64,000 nucleotides of DNA, from positions 124,001 to 188,000 of the forward strand of contig NZ_SMBO01000003.1 in the NCBI RefSeq assembly GCF_004342985.1, given 5' to 3'. The position numbers were made by a program, and so were the translations under genes. The notes below the pieces were generated by a model. That model saw only the letters and a list, made by a program, of their open reading frames with translations. It searched no databases and had not been told where the DNA came from. Shown piece by piece: positions 43,316-52,497 of this stretch; the first letter of the stretch is position 1, and each line of letters opens with the position of its first letter. The DNA comes from Novosphingobium sp. PhB57. GTDB lineage: Bacteria > Pseudomonadota > Alphaproteobacteria > Sphingomonadales > Sphingomonadaceae.

Positions 43316-43771
43316 TCAGTCTCCTACGCGCTGAACCTGCGTGTCGCTCCAGTAGAGCGTGCGACCATCGGCGCTGCGCAATATAAGCGGAGCGACAGGC
43401 AAAGAGTCGTGCTTGTCTACGAGAACAGAATGGGCTTCGTCAGTTTCGTAGAGTTCTTCCTCACCCCATTGCCGCAGGGCCGCGATCACCAGATGGAGCG
43501 CCTGGCCTTTCGGGGTGAGCACATAGTCCCTGTAAGCGCTCCCATCGGATGCTGGCGCCTGCGTCATGATGCCGCGCTCTATCAATGCCCGCAGACGGGT
43601 GGCCAGCATGCCTTTGGCGATACCAAGGCTGGATTGAAACGCGCTGAAGCGGCGGACGCCCTCTATAGCATCGCGGATAATCAGCAGCGACCACCAATCG
43701 CCGATGACATCCAGCGCGCGAGCCACGGGGCATGGGGCATGAGAGAGGCTGACGCGCTTCACCAAGGGCAA
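43316..43771 (-). CDS. HxlR-family winged-helix regulator
   Basis: A 151-residue HxlR-type regulator. The conserved N-terminal cysteine is in [17 protein letters not shown]. The winged helix continues through [19 protein letters not shown] and the wing RGIMTQ. Such proteins often sense electrophiles or oxidants through that cysteine. The start is unsettled: TTG at 43771, TTG at 43765 (8 bases after GAAGGA) or GTG at 43762. It is divergent from an MFS gene, with a dyad over the MFS start, so it probably represses that transporter. Confidence 0.87.
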   Translation of the reverse strand: MPLVKRVSLSHAPCPVARALDVIGDWWSLLIIRDAIEGVRRFSAFQSSLGIAKGMLATRLRALIERGIMTQAPASDGSAYRDYVLTPKGQALHLVIAALRQWGEEELYETDEAHSVLVDKHDSLPVAPLILRSADGRTLYWSDTQVQRVGD

Positions 43772-43819
43772 GGTCCTTCAGATGTGGTCCGGATTTCGAA
43801 CTGGATCGAAGTCCTTATC

Positions 43820-43838
43820 TGGTCTTGATATAAGACCA
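43820..43838. promoter_or_regulatory. HxlR-type operator over MFS start
   Basis: A perfect 7-5-7 dyad, TGGTCTT-GATAT-AAGACCA, occupies 43820-43838 and ends on the first base of the MFS start codon. Its position between the divergent HxlR and MFS genes and its symmetry make it the likely binding site. Confidence 0.6.
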
Positions 43839-45073
43839 TGACAACCTCTGGAATTCTCGTGGCCTCTGAAAGGCTATCCCCGCTCTCAAGCAGGACGACC
43901 ACTGTCATGGCGTTTGCAGCCGGTCTCGCGGTGGCCAACGTCTATATCGCGCATCCGCTGCTCGACCTGATCGGCAAGAGCCTTGATTTCCGTCCTGCAG
44001 AGATCGGATTGGCGGTTACCCTGGCGCAGATTGGCTATGCCATCGGTCTCATTTTTCTGGTGCCACTCACTGACATCATGGATCGAAGACGACTGATCCT
44101 GGGTCAGAGTGGGCTTTCCGTTGTGGCGCTTGTTGCCGTCGCATGTGCTCCGACACCGGCCGTCTTGCTCGCGTCACTTTCGATGGTCGGCGCGCTGGCC
44201 GTGACGGTTCAGACGCTGGTGGCCTACGCCGGAGCACTCGCACCGCCGCAAGAACGCGGCATCGTTTTAGGGAAAGTCACGAGTGGGGTCGTCGTGGGAA
44301 TATTGGCTGCACGGGTGATCTCGGGCAGCGTCGGCGATCTTCTCGGCTGGCGCGCGGTCTATCTGCTGGCCGCTGCAGCCAGCGCGATCGCGGCGCTGGC
44401 GCTGAGTTGGATGCTGCCTCCAGATGACAGGCAATCAGGCAAACAGCGCTATGGCGAGGTACTGCGATCATTGCCGCGCCTTTTCGTCGGCGACCGCACA
44501 TTGAGGCTTCGCGCTGCGTTTGCCTTCGTCATCTTTGCAGCCTTCAGCACATTCTGGACCGCCCTGGTTCTGCCGCTGACGGCTCCCGGTTCGGGTTTGT
44601 CACATACGCAGGTCGGCCTGTTCGGACTGGTCGGCATAGCAGGCGCGATCGGCGCCCGCAGCGCCGGTCGTCTCACCGATTTGGGTCATGCGGGGCGTGT
44701 AACAGGAGCCTCCCTCCTGCTGCTCTGTTTCTCCTGGGGCATCATCGCCATGTTATACTTGTCCTTGTGGTGGCTCATCGCCGGTATCGTGCTACTCGAT
44801 CTGGCGGTTCAGGCCGTGCATGTTACCAGCCAGACACTCATCGTCGATCGTCATCCCGATGCCGCCGGCCGCGCGATCGCCGCGTACATGGTGCTCTATT
44901 CACTCGGCAGCGCGACAGGGGCCGCTATAGCGCCCTTCATGTACAGCCTCTGGGGCTGGGCCGGTGTGTGCATGGCCGGTGGCGTCATCAGCGTCACCGG
45001 ACTCCTGCTATGGACTGCGAGCGGCAGGTTCCAGGAACAGCAGTTATTTCCACCTTCGCTATGGAATGGCTGA
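43838..45073 (+). CDS. MFS transporter (DHA1-type efflux)
   Basis: A 411-residue permease with about twelve hydrophobic segments. The helix 2-3 loop LVPLTDIMDRRRL is typical of MFS drug/proton antiporters. The second half begins near residue 220 (AFAFVIFAAFSTFW). It starts at ATG 43838 on the HxlR dyad, so translation and transcription starts are close. HxlR-MFS pairs are commonly inducible efflux systems. Its substrate is unknown. Confidence 0.85.
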   Translation: MTTSGILVASERLSPLSSRTTTVMAFAAGLAVANVYIAHPLLDLIGKSLDFRPAEIGLAVTLAQIGYAIGLIFLVPLTDIMDRRRLILGQSGLSVVALVAVACAPTPAVLLASLSMVGALAVTVQTLVAYAGALAPPQERGIVLGKVTSGVVVGILAARVISGSVGDLLGWRAVYLLAAAASAIAALALSWMLPPDDRQSGKQRYGEVLRSLPRLFVGDRTLRLRAAFAFVIFAAFSTFWTALVLPLTAPGSGLSHTQVGLFGLVGIAGAIGARSAGRLTDLGHAGRVTGASLLLLCFSWGIIAMLYLSLWWLIAGIVLLDLAVQAVHVTSQTLIVDRHPDAAGRAIAAYMVLYSLGSATGAAIAPFMYSLWGWAGVCMAGGVISVTGLLLWTASGRFQEQQLFPPSLWNG

Positions 45074-45303
45074 ACTTGGGTCGAAAGCTGCCGGCCGCAC
45101 TGCCGAGTGGCGATTCGCTTTTCAGGTGGCCGCCTCTCGGTGCAAAATGAGAGCAATGGAGGGTGATACATTGCATCTCGATCCGCCGGGATATTTCTTC
45201 GTGTGCCATGCTAAGCTGCGTATGCGGCAGCGCCTTCATAAATCTGGAAGAATTGCGGTCCATGGCGCTGCTTTGAATAGCAGGATCGAGCAGAAGCGAT
45301 TTC

Positions 45304-46566
45304 ATGAAATTTGCCCGAAGCAGCAGTGCGGAAGGTCGCAGTTTTGCGCTCTTCGGGCTTGGCCAATGCGCGCGTTCCATCTTGTGGTCCACGGTGGACT
45401 TGCTGATCGGCTATCACTTCATCGAGCGGACCGGCCTTTCCGGAAAAATGGCAGGGGCAATCCTATTCGCGACTGTGCTGATCAGTGCGTTTCCCGATAT
45501 GTTTATCGCGCAGTGGCTGGCCGGCAGGCGCGATCCGCAGCGAGCGGCATTGAAAGCGCAGGCGTGGTTCGGTCTTCTGGCCGCGCTGCTGGCGCTGCTC
45601 CTGTTCGGTCCCAAGCCGGAAGGCACCGTTGCCGCGATTGTCTATATCTGCGTGACCTCGGTACTGTTCCGGTTCGCCTACGCCGCTTACGATGTCAGCC
45701 AGAACGCCTTGATCTCACTGCTACCGGCGGACGGAAGCGACGTGGCGCGCTATACCACCAACAAGACCGTCATGGCCTCTGTCGGCAGGCTGATCGCCTC
45801 GTTGCTTATCTTTGCCGCGCTGCTCTCGCCTTCCGATGCTCTGGCCGACATGAAATTGCTGGCGATCACGATCCTGCCTATCGCAGCCAGCGGCTTCGGC
45901 CTGGCGCGACTGGCGAGAGGCCCAGTGCCTGCCCGGATGTCGATGGAGACGGCAAGCTGGCGGGCCCTGCCTTATCGGCGATTGATGCCGCCGATCATCG
46001 CGACGTTCTTCCATTACGGCATGCTGGGTGCAGCGTCCCGCTTTCTGGCACTTCACGGCGATCCGGCCGCTGGTTCGGGTCTTGCCGGTTCGCTGGTCAT
46101 CAGCATGGTGACAGGCACGATCATCGGCCCCTTCCTTGAGCAACGGTTGGCGGCGTCGGTCGACAAGAGCATGATCGTCGGATCACTCGGCGCTGTGGCG
46201 GCGATCTCGGGCATTGCGCTTGCCCTGCCATTTGCAGGAGCCGCGCTGCTGGTGCTGGCGATGATCTACGGCACCGCAACATCCGGAATGGCGAACCTGA
46301 TCTGGGAAAGGGTCGGCACCATCGCGCACGATCATCGCATCCGTACTGGTGGGCAGATCGATGCGCCCGCCTTCGCCTTGCTTACCACCAGCCTCAAGCT
46401 GGCCATCGCCCTGTCCACTCTGATCTTCGGCCTGCTGATCGAGCCCTATCGTCAGGGAATGCCCATGGCCGCATGGGCCATGGGAGCGATCCTGCTTTTG
46501 GGCGCGGTGGGGACGTGGGGCGCACTGCGCCATTCGCATGGGCAACGCGCATGTATCTTGACCTGA
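45304..46566 (+). CDS. GPH-type MFS sugar/cation symporter
   Basis: A 420-residue permease with about twelve hydrophobic segments, resembling the glycoside-pentoside-hexuronide:cation group. The N-terminal LGQCARSILWSTVDLLIGYHF and the central AYDVSQNALISLLPADGSDVARYTTNK are characteristic. No good ribosome-binding site is seen before the ATG. It is followed after 34 bases by a ROK regulator, then a TonB receptor and a phosphodiesterase. Together they form an uptake set across both membranes. It probably transports a sugar or polyol. Confidence 0.8.
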   Translation: MKFARSSSAEGRSFALFGLGQCARSILWSTVDLLIGYHFIERTGLSGKMAGAILFATVLISAFPDMFIAQWLAGRRDPQRAALKAQAWFGLLAALLALLLFGPKPEGTVAAIVYICVTSVLFRFAYAAYDVSQNALISLLPADGSDVARYTTNKTVMASVGRLIASLLIFAALLSPSDALADMKLLAITILPIAASGFGLARLARGPVPARMSMETASWRALPYRRLMPPIIATFFHYGMLGAASRFLALHGDPAAGSGLAGSLVISMVTGTIIGPFLEQRLAASVDKSMIVGSLGAVAAISGIALALPFAGAALLVLAMIYGTATSGMANLIWERVGTIAHDHRIRTGGQIDAPAFALLTTSLKLAIALSTLIFGLLIEPYRQGMPMAAWAMGAILLLGAVGTWGALRHSHGQRACILT

Positions 46567-46600
46567 CCTCGGGCGGCATGGTCTGCAGCGCCACATTACT

Positions 46601-47725
46601 ATGCTGAACGCCCGCAAGTCTCCCGTCTCGCTCTCCAGCGACCAGAAACGCATCCTGTGGCATATCCGCAGGCATGGCCCAATGCCCCGTTCGCGGCTTG
46701 CCGACGATCTCGACATGCATAATGCCGCGATCACCCGACTGGCCCGCGAACTCATAAACCTGGGCTGCCTGGACGAAACCGAGAGCCAGACCACCCAGCG
46801 CGGCCGCCCGCTGGTGCCGCTCGCACTCAGCGGGCGGGTCGGCTACGCGGCAGGCGCCATGGCCCATCCGGGCTGGCTCGAACTGGTGCTGATGGACTTT
46901 GCCGGAGACGTCTTCGTGCGCCATGCCGAGCCTTTTTCCAGCCCCGACCCGCGCGCCTTCATCGAACGGGTGGGCGAACTGCTCAAGCAGCATGCGGGCG
47001 AAACCCGGCTGATCCGCTCGCGTTTTCTGGGGCTGGGCGTAGCGGTCCCCGGCTTCGTGCCGCACCCGGGATCACCGCGCCGCTGGACCACGCAATGGCT
47101 GGAAGGCTGGCGAGAGATCGACCTGCCCGACTTTTTCGAGGATTGCCTCGGTCTGCCGGTCTGGACCGAGAACGAGAGTACGCTGGCGGGTCTTGCGGAC
47201 TTCCACGATCAGGAGCTGGCGCGAAGCTACGCCTCTGCACTCTCTCTCTTCGTGGGCCATGGCGTGGGCGGCAGTATCGTGTCCCGCAGTGACATCATGA
47301 GCGGGGAATACGGCAATGCCGGAGACGTCGGCCAGTTGTACCCGGACCTCGATCTGCCGCGCCCTTCCGGCATCGACCTGGTGCGGACCATCAACGAAGC
47401 GGGCGGCACCCTCGGTTCGCTGCACGAGGTCGCGGATTGCCTTGATCTTCATGCAGACGTCATAGCGCGCTGGGTAGAGCGTGCCACCGGCCAGCTGATG
47501 ATGTTGGCTTATAGCGGCGCCGCCTGGAACGATCCCGGTGCGTTGCTGATCACCGGCTCCATTCCGCTTCCCATTCTCCAGCAGATCGGCGAGCGCGCGC
47601 GTCTTGCGCCATGGCCTTCGCCGCGCCCGGCACGGCCGATCCATGTCACGCGTCTTGGTAGCTGGGCCATTCCCATCGGCGCGGCGCTGCTGCCTCTCCA
47701 TCATGTCATGACGTTCGAGGAATAG
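46601..47725 (+). CDS. ROK-family transcriptional regulator lacking the zinc motif
   Basis: A 374-residue protein with an N-terminal winged helix (about residues 12-70, RSRLADDLDMHNAAITRLA) and a ROK sugar-kinase-like domain (GLGVAVPGFV, FVGHGVGGSIV). The normal ROK zinc cluster CxCGxxGCxE is absent: the segment after GNAGDVGQL has no cysteines, and the usual His is Gln. It therefore probably senses ligand without kinase activity. It lies between the GPH transporter and the TonB receptor gene, which it presumably controls. The ATG has no clear ribosome-binding site. Confidence 0.82.
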   Translation: MLNARKSPVSLSSDQKRILWHIRRHGPMPRSRLADDLDMHNAAITRLARELINLGCLDETESQTTQRGRPLVPLALSGRVGYAAGAMAHPGWLELVLMDFAGDVFVRHAEPFSSPDPRAFIERVGELLKQHAGETRLIRSRFLGLGVAVPGFVPHPGSPRRWTTQWLEGWREIDLPDFFEDCLGLPVWTENESTLAGLADFHDQELARSYASALSLFVGHGVGGSIVSRSDIMSGEYGNAGDVGQLYPDLDLPRPSGIDLVRTINEAGGTLGSLHEVADCLDLHADVIARWVERATGQLMMLAYSGAAWNDPGALLITGSIPLPILQQIGERARLAPWPSPRPARPIHVTRLGSWAIPIGAALLPLHHVMTFEE

Positions 47726-47773
47726 AGGGCGAGGAATAGACGGCGAGGAACAGACGGCATGGGGGCTGCCGCG

Positions 47774-47800
47774 ATTAATTTCATTTTAAATAAATAAAAG
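47774..47800 (+). promoter_or_regulatory. AT-rich promoter/operator region of TonB receptor
   Basis: In this otherwise GC-rich sequence, 47774-47800 is almost only A/T, with ATTT (47778-47781) and AAAT (47790-47793) arms as known in NagC/Mlc-type ROK operators. It precedes the TonB receptor gene by about 60 bases, so it may hold its promoter and the ROK binding site. Confidence 0.35.
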
Positions 47801-47858
47801 CGTCACGCTGCGCAGGGAAAGGGCGGCCCTGCATATTGCCAAACAGCGGGGACCAAAC

Positions 47859-50594
47859 ATGAAAACCTTCTTCCTGACCGCCAGCACCATAGCCATCGTG
47901 CTATCCTGCACCACCGCCCACGCCGAGGAAGACGCCGAGGCGCCGTCCATTCTCGTCACCGGCATTCGCTCCGCCAACCAGTCCGCGATCGACACCAAGC
48001 GCGATGCGGTGAACATCATGGATGCCGTCAGCGCCGACGACGTGCGCGCGCTGCCCGACAACACCGTGGTAGAGGCGCTGAAGCGCATTCCGGGCATGGC
48101 GGTGTTCCCCACCAACGATAACGAACACACACAGGACGAAGCAATCAGCCCCGCCATTCGCGGCCTGAGTGCGGCCTACAACAACGTCACGCTCGATGGG
48201 CTTGCCATTGCCTCCCCGGGTACGCCCAACGGCGTGGTCGGTAATATCGCGCGCGGCGTGCGGCTCGACATCCTGCCTACCTCGATGATTTCGCAGTTGC
48301 AGGTGGTGAAGACGTTCACGCCGGATCTCGATCCCAATGCGGTCGGCGGCGCTATCAACATCGTGACGCGCAGCGCTTTCGAGGACGGTGGAAAGCCGTT
48401 CTTCACGATGGAAGGCGCGCTTGGACTGGCCAGCGATCGCGGGCAGCCAACCGAACAGGACAGCCCGGGCTATCGCCTCAACGCTACCGGCAGCACCACC
48501 TTCGGCGCCAACCGGGAGTTCGGTTTGGTACTGTCCGGCAATTACGAGACGATTTCCAGCTATACTGAGCAGCACGCGACATTCGATACCGGCTTCTACA
48601 ACTTCTACGACGACAACGGCACCCGCGTCACCAATGGCACGCTGGGCAACGGCATCGCCGTGCCGAGCCAGGACCGCTATTGGGTCAGCCCCACCACCCG
48701 CACTCGCTGGGGCATGACCGGCAAGCTGGAATTCAAGCCGGGCGACGATTTCGAAGCCTTCGTGATGGGAGGCTACTACAAGTTCAAGACTCACTATGAG
48801 CGCAACGAAGTCGAACTCTCGCTAGCGCCCAATTCGCAGTCGAAGGTGCTGGATCAGACCCCGACGACCGGCCGCTACGCCATGGGCGGCGTGCGCATCG
48901 GCTACATGGACGACTATATCGACCAGACGACCCGCATAGCGCAGGCCGGTGTGACCTGGCGACCGGCGGAACGTCACGTGTTGAGCCTGCGCGGGAGTGC
49001 GTCCAGGGCGACCTATGATGAAGACTCGATGATGGTCAAATATGCCAGCGGCGTGACCCGCAAGGTTTCGGGCACATCGGGCACGTCGCAAGCCAACATC
49101 AGCGAATTCGCATTCGGCTACGATACCTCCGATTTCGATTTCCGTTACATCCTGCCGGTTGGCGAGTATAACGATCTCAGCAACTACTCGCTGCTGTACT
49201 ACCGGCCTTCGGTGCAGCGAACCGCCCGGGATGAACTGTACAACATCCGTGCCGACTATGCCTTCAACCGCGATCGCAGCGATCGGGGGTTCGGCTTTGC
49301 AGCCGGGCTTTCCTATGTCGATGACAGCGCGGATTATGGTGTGGAGCGCACGGAATTCCATCCCAATACCACGGCAGGATCGCTGCTCCTGTCGGAAGGT
49401 GTCGGCCGGTTCGGCAACTTGATGAGCTTTACCGAGGGCTTGCGCCTCATTTCCATCGACAAGAATAGGGCGCTGGCCCAGCTCGCCGCACAGCCTTCCT
49501 CGGCGTTCAACGAGACGAACCAGTCCACGTTCAACATGCAGGACGACTTCACGCACTGGGAACGCACCCTGGGCGGCTACATGCTGGCCAGCTTCCGCAG
49601 CGATGCGGTTTCGCTCCAGGGCGGCCTTCATTATGACAATACGAAACAGACCACGACCAGCAAAGTCCGCGTCTCCGGCGTATTTCAGGATACGCCGGCA
49701 AGCTCGAAATACGATTTCGTGCTGCCATCCTTTGTCGGCACCTGGCACGCTGCGCCTTCGCTCGACGTGCGCGGCGGTTTCAGTCAGACCATCGGCCGCC
49801 CCAGCTACGACACGCTTGCCTCGCGCAGTTCGATAACGTTCGTCGACACCTCGGACGAGGGCAATCCGAATGCCGAAGGTGTGAACGTGACGGTCGGCAA
49901 CCCGAACCTCAAGCCGCGCCTGTCCACCAATTACGACATCTCGGTCGAATGGGTGCCCTCGCGCGAGTATGGCGGCATCGTATCGGTCGCGGCGTTCTAC
50001 AAGGACATCAAGGACGAGATCTTCACTTCGACCACGGTCGGATACATCTATCAGGGTGTCAATTACGCCAACGCCCGCGTCAGTCAGCCGATCAATGCCT
50101 CGAAAGCGCGCATCAAGGGCGTGGAACTGAACGCGATCGTCAATTCGCTGGGCTTCATCCATCCCATCGTCAGGGACTTAGGCATCAGCGCCAACGCGGC
50201 CTTCTACGACGGCAAGCTCAACGTTCCCTTTGGCGACGGGCAAAGCCGCAGCCTGAACAATCTCGTCAACCAGCCTGACGACACGCAGAATGTCAGCCTG
50301 TTCTACGCAGCCAATGGGTTGGAACTGCGCGCAGCATGGAACCGGCAGGGCCGCTCACTCCGCGCGATCCAGAGCGATGTCTACTGGCAAGACCTGTATT
50401 GGGCGCCGCGCAGTCAGTTCGACCTGACAGGCAGCTACAGCTTCGCCGACGGCGCCAGCATCTACGTGCAGGCATCGAACGTCACAAAGAACCGTATCGT
50501 CTCGAGCACGGGGCCGGGCAAGGACTTGTTGCGCAATGCCTATACCGTGCCGATGACAGTGTGGGCGGGCATCCGCTTCACCCCGCGCTTCTGA
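47859..50594 (+). CDS. TonB-dependent receptor, Caulobacter/Xanthomonas carbohydrate type
   Basis: A 911-residue receptor. The signal peptide ends near AHAE (residue 22), followed by a TonB box SILVTGIR near 29-36. The plug is long (about 45-180) with ALPDNTVVEALKRIPG and DPNAVGGAINIVTRSAF. The large barrel ends in Phe (IRFTPRF). The ALPD motif and the length are typical of the TonB_Xanth_Caul subfamily, which serves carbohydrate uptake. It is followed by a phosphodiesterase gene, suggesting phosphorylated glycerol or inositol compounds. The start has no competing ATG. Confidence 0.9.
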   Translation: MKTFFLTASTIAIVLSCTTAHAEEDAEAPSILVTGIRSANQSAIDTKRDAVNIMDAVSADDVRALPDNTVVEALKRIPGMAVFPTNDNEHTQDEAISPAIRGLSAAYNNVTLDGLAIASPGTPNGVVGNIARGVRLDILPTSMISQLQVVKTFTPDLDPNAVGGAINIVTRSAFEDGGKPFFTMEGALGLASDRGQPTEQDSPGYRLNATGSTTFGANREFGLVLSGNYETISSYTEQHATFDTGFYNFYDDNGTRVTNGTLGNGIAVPSQDRYWVSPTTRTRWGMTGKLEFKPGDDFEAFVMGGYYKFKTHYERNEVELSLAPNSQSKVLDQTPTTGRYAMGGVRIGYMDDYIDQTTRIAQAGVTWRPAERHVLSLRGSASRATYDEDSMMVKYASGVTRKVSGTSGTSQANISEFAFGYDTSDFDFRYILPVGEYNDLSNYSLLYYRPSVQRTARDELYNIRADYAFNRDRSDRGFGFAAGLSYVDDSADYGVERTEFHPNTTAGSLLLSEGVGRFGNLMSFTEGLRLISIDKNRALAQLAAQPSSAFNETNQSTFNMQDDFTHWERTLGGYMLASFRSDAVSLQGGLHYDNTKQTTTSKVRVSGVFQDTPASSKYDFVLPSFVGTWHAAPSLDVRGGFSQTIGRPSYDTLASRSSITFVDTSDEGNPNAEGVNVTVGNPNLKPRLSTNYDISVEWVPSREYGGIVSVAAFYKDIKDEIFTSTTVGYIYQGVNYANARVSQPINASKARIKGVELNAIVNSLGFIHPIVRDLGISANAAFYDGKLNVPFGDGQSRSLNNLVNQPDDTQNVSLFYAANGLELRAAWNRQGRSLRAIQSDVYWQDLYWAPRSQFDLTGSYSFADGASIYVQASNVTKNRIVSSTGPGKDLLRNAYTVPMTVWAGIRFTPRF

Positions 50595-50668
50595 TCCCTG
50601 ACTGAAAACCTGTGACCTCTTGCCCGCCGATCGATGGGCAGGAGGTCCATCGAAGGATTCTCCAAACC

Positions 50669-51592
50669 GTGTTTTTTCCCTTCAGAAAAGGGGCTCAAAC
50701 CCTTGCGCCTGCGCTTATCATGCTCGCCATCGGTATGGCGGCGCCCGCCGCGGCCAAGGCACCCCACCATCTCTCACTGGCGCAGCGCCTCGCCGATCCC
50801 CGCCCGCTCGTGGTCGCGCACCGGGGTTGCTGGCGCATGCCCGCGGAGAACTCGCTGGCGGGTATGCTTTACTGCATCGATCACGGGGCCGACATGCTGG
50901 AAGTGGATCTGCGCGAGACCGCGGACGGCGAACTGGTCGTGATGCACGATGCCACGCTGGACCGCACCACCAACCTCAAAGGCCTGTTGCGTAACACCCC
51001 TGCGGCAGACGTGCTTGCCGCGCGCCTGCGTGAAGGCATGGGCGGGCCGGACGCGCCATTGACCGACCAGCACGTCCCTTCGTTCGAACAGGTTCTGAAG
51101 GCCGCCAAAGGCCGAACGCTTCTGTTCCTCGATATCAAGGAGCCGGTTCATGCCGAGGCCGCGGCGCTGGTCAGGCGCTACGGCATGGAGGATAGCGTGC
51201 TCTGGTCGATGAACGGGACCTATGGCCCGGCGCTCTACGCTGCACTGGGCATCCCGCCAGCAGCAACGATGCCCAAGTTCGACGAGCACGATCACGGGCA
51301 ATGCCGAGGGGCCGCGGATGCCGCCGCTGACAAGGCCCGTTATGCAGGCGTGAAGGCAGATATCTATGAGGCCGTATTCTGCTCCGACACCTACCTCGCG
51401 CAGGTGCGCTCGGTTGGCGGCAAGGCAGGCATCTGGGTCAACGCGCTTGGCCCGACGTTCATGGCCGGCCGCGAGGAAGGTGACGCCCTGGCCTTGCCGG
51501 ACAAAGTATGGGGTGAATTGCTCGACGCCGGCGTCACTGCGATACAGACCAACTTCCCCGAGGAGCTCAAGGCATATCTAAGACGCCGCTGA
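50669..51592 (+). CDS. Periplasmic glycerophosphodiester phosphodiesterase
   Basis: A 307-residue GDPD enzyme that cleaves glycerophosphodiesters to glycerol-3-phosphate and an alcohol. The catalytic His is in VAHRGCWRMPAENS; metal ligands follow in DMLEVDLRET and the second His in VVMHDATLDRT. The last strand ends VTAIQTNFP. A signal peptide is visible (hydrophobic LAPALIMLAIGMAAPAAA, cleavage after AKA). The GTG at 50669 gives that signal a normal start; a longer frame from GTG 50612 is open. It follows the TonB receptor by 74 bases and probably processes the imported compound in the periplasm. Confidence 0.85.
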   Translation: MFFPFRKGAQTLAPALIMLAIGMAAPAAAKAPHHLSLAQRLADPRPLVVAHRGCWRMPAENSLAGMLYCIDHGADMLEVDLRETADGELVVMHDATLDRTTNLKGLLRNTPAADVLAARLREGMGGPDAPLTDQHVPSFEQVLKAAKGRTLLFLDIKEPVHAEAAALVRRYGMEDSVLWSMNGTYGPALYAALGIPPAATMPKFDEHDHGQCRGAADAAADKARYAGVKADIYEAVFCSDTYLAQVRSVGGKAGIWVNALGPTFMAGREEGDALALPDKVWGELLDAGVTAIQTNFPEELKAYLRRR

Positions 51593-52148
51593 ACGGTCGG
51601 GTTAGACGGAAGCACGCTGGGATGGTGAGAGGCCGACAGGAAGGGAGTCTATTTGCATACCTCGGAACGATGCAATCTTCAGCTTCCGACAGCCGATTTC
51701 GTCCCGCAACAATCGCCGTTGCGGTAAGCTCCCCCGAAGTCAGGCGGACTTCAGGATCTTCGGAAGGCTCCCAACTGCCGTCAAGAATGGCATCCTTGCC
51801 CCAGTAGGCACGGATGGAGAGCGAGAAGGCGCCGCCAGGTGTCGGAAGCCAGTCGCGAGGGCGACAATCATCGTGCGGCCCGGCGAAGGCGCAAGCCGCT
51901 GCAAGCAACTAGGTTGTGGTCCTCACAGATGCGAGCGAACCGACAGGACCATATTTTCGTGGCGTCATCTGGAATCGGGATAATTGAATTTCTGTGAGTA
52001 GCTAGCCACTGCCTTGGCTCGCAGATTCGTCAACCGAATGTCCTGACAAGTCCCAGCGTGTTCCCCTGTAGCGGGGATATTCTCAAGGGAATCATCAATG
52101 GTTTGGGCTGAAACCTAGGCCCACGAAGCGCAGAAAACTGCGCCGCCG
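51593..52148. other. 556-bp region between GDPD gene and tRNA-Ser
   Basis: This contains a DUF1214-like gene fragment on the minus strand (51741-51908) and a small hairpin GCGCAG-AAAA-CTGCGC (52128-52143) just past the tRNA 3' end. The remainder shows no gene or repeat that I recognise. Confidence 0.5.
51741..51908 (-). pseudogene. DUF1214-domain protein, C-terminal remnant
   Basis: About 56 residues resemble the C-terminal end of DUF1214 (often DUF1254/DUF1214) proteins: DWLPTPGGAFSLSIRAYWGK followed by ILDGSWEP. The rest of the gene, some 300 residues or more, is absent on the upstream side, and the frame runs on past the usual end. It has no start of its own apart from TTG at 51908. It is a relic left by a deletion or rearrangement near the tRNA gene. 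Confidence 0.55.
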
Positions 52149-52240
52149 TGGCGGAGACGGAGGGATTCGAACCCTCGGTACCCCCTTAAGGGTACGACGG
52201 TTTAGCAAACCGCTGGTTTCAGCCACTCACCCACGTCTCC
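52149..52240 (-). tRNA. tRNA-Ser (anticodon GCU)
   Basis: A minus-strand serine tRNA. The acceptor GGAGACG pairs with CGTCTCC. The anticodon stem-loop CGGTTTGCTAAACCG gives anticodon GCU. It has a long variable arm (GTACCCTTAAGGGGGTAC), the T-loop GGTTCGAATCC, discriminator G and an encoded CCA at 52149-52151. Its 3' end points to the accessory region at lower coordinates. Confidence 0.95.
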
Positions 52241-52497
52241 GTAGCGGCCTAGGAGGCGCCGTATAACGAGGGGTGTTTGTGTCGGCAAGAGGGTCTTGGC
52301 GTAGTTTTTTACGCCTGTGGAAATGTTTGTCGAGGCATGGGGTTTCGCGGGGATTCGATCTGCCGCAAAACCGAGTCGTCCTGTCGACCGTTCATTGCGG
52401 GGTCATGCGCTCTGGATTCTTTAGTGGCATGTCGCAGTGTGCGCTCGGGAGCGTACCTGTCGTATGGAATTCGGGATCGCCATTGGAGGGCCACCAG

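Noticed and set aside
45299..45310. 12-bp palindrome ATTTCATGAAAT over the GPH transporter start
   Set aside because: It is single, centred on the ATG, and may be a chance product of the start codon context.
52149..52240. Duplicated tRNA 3' end (att site) within the window
   Set aside because: I looked for a second copy of the T-arm/acceptor sequence and saw none.
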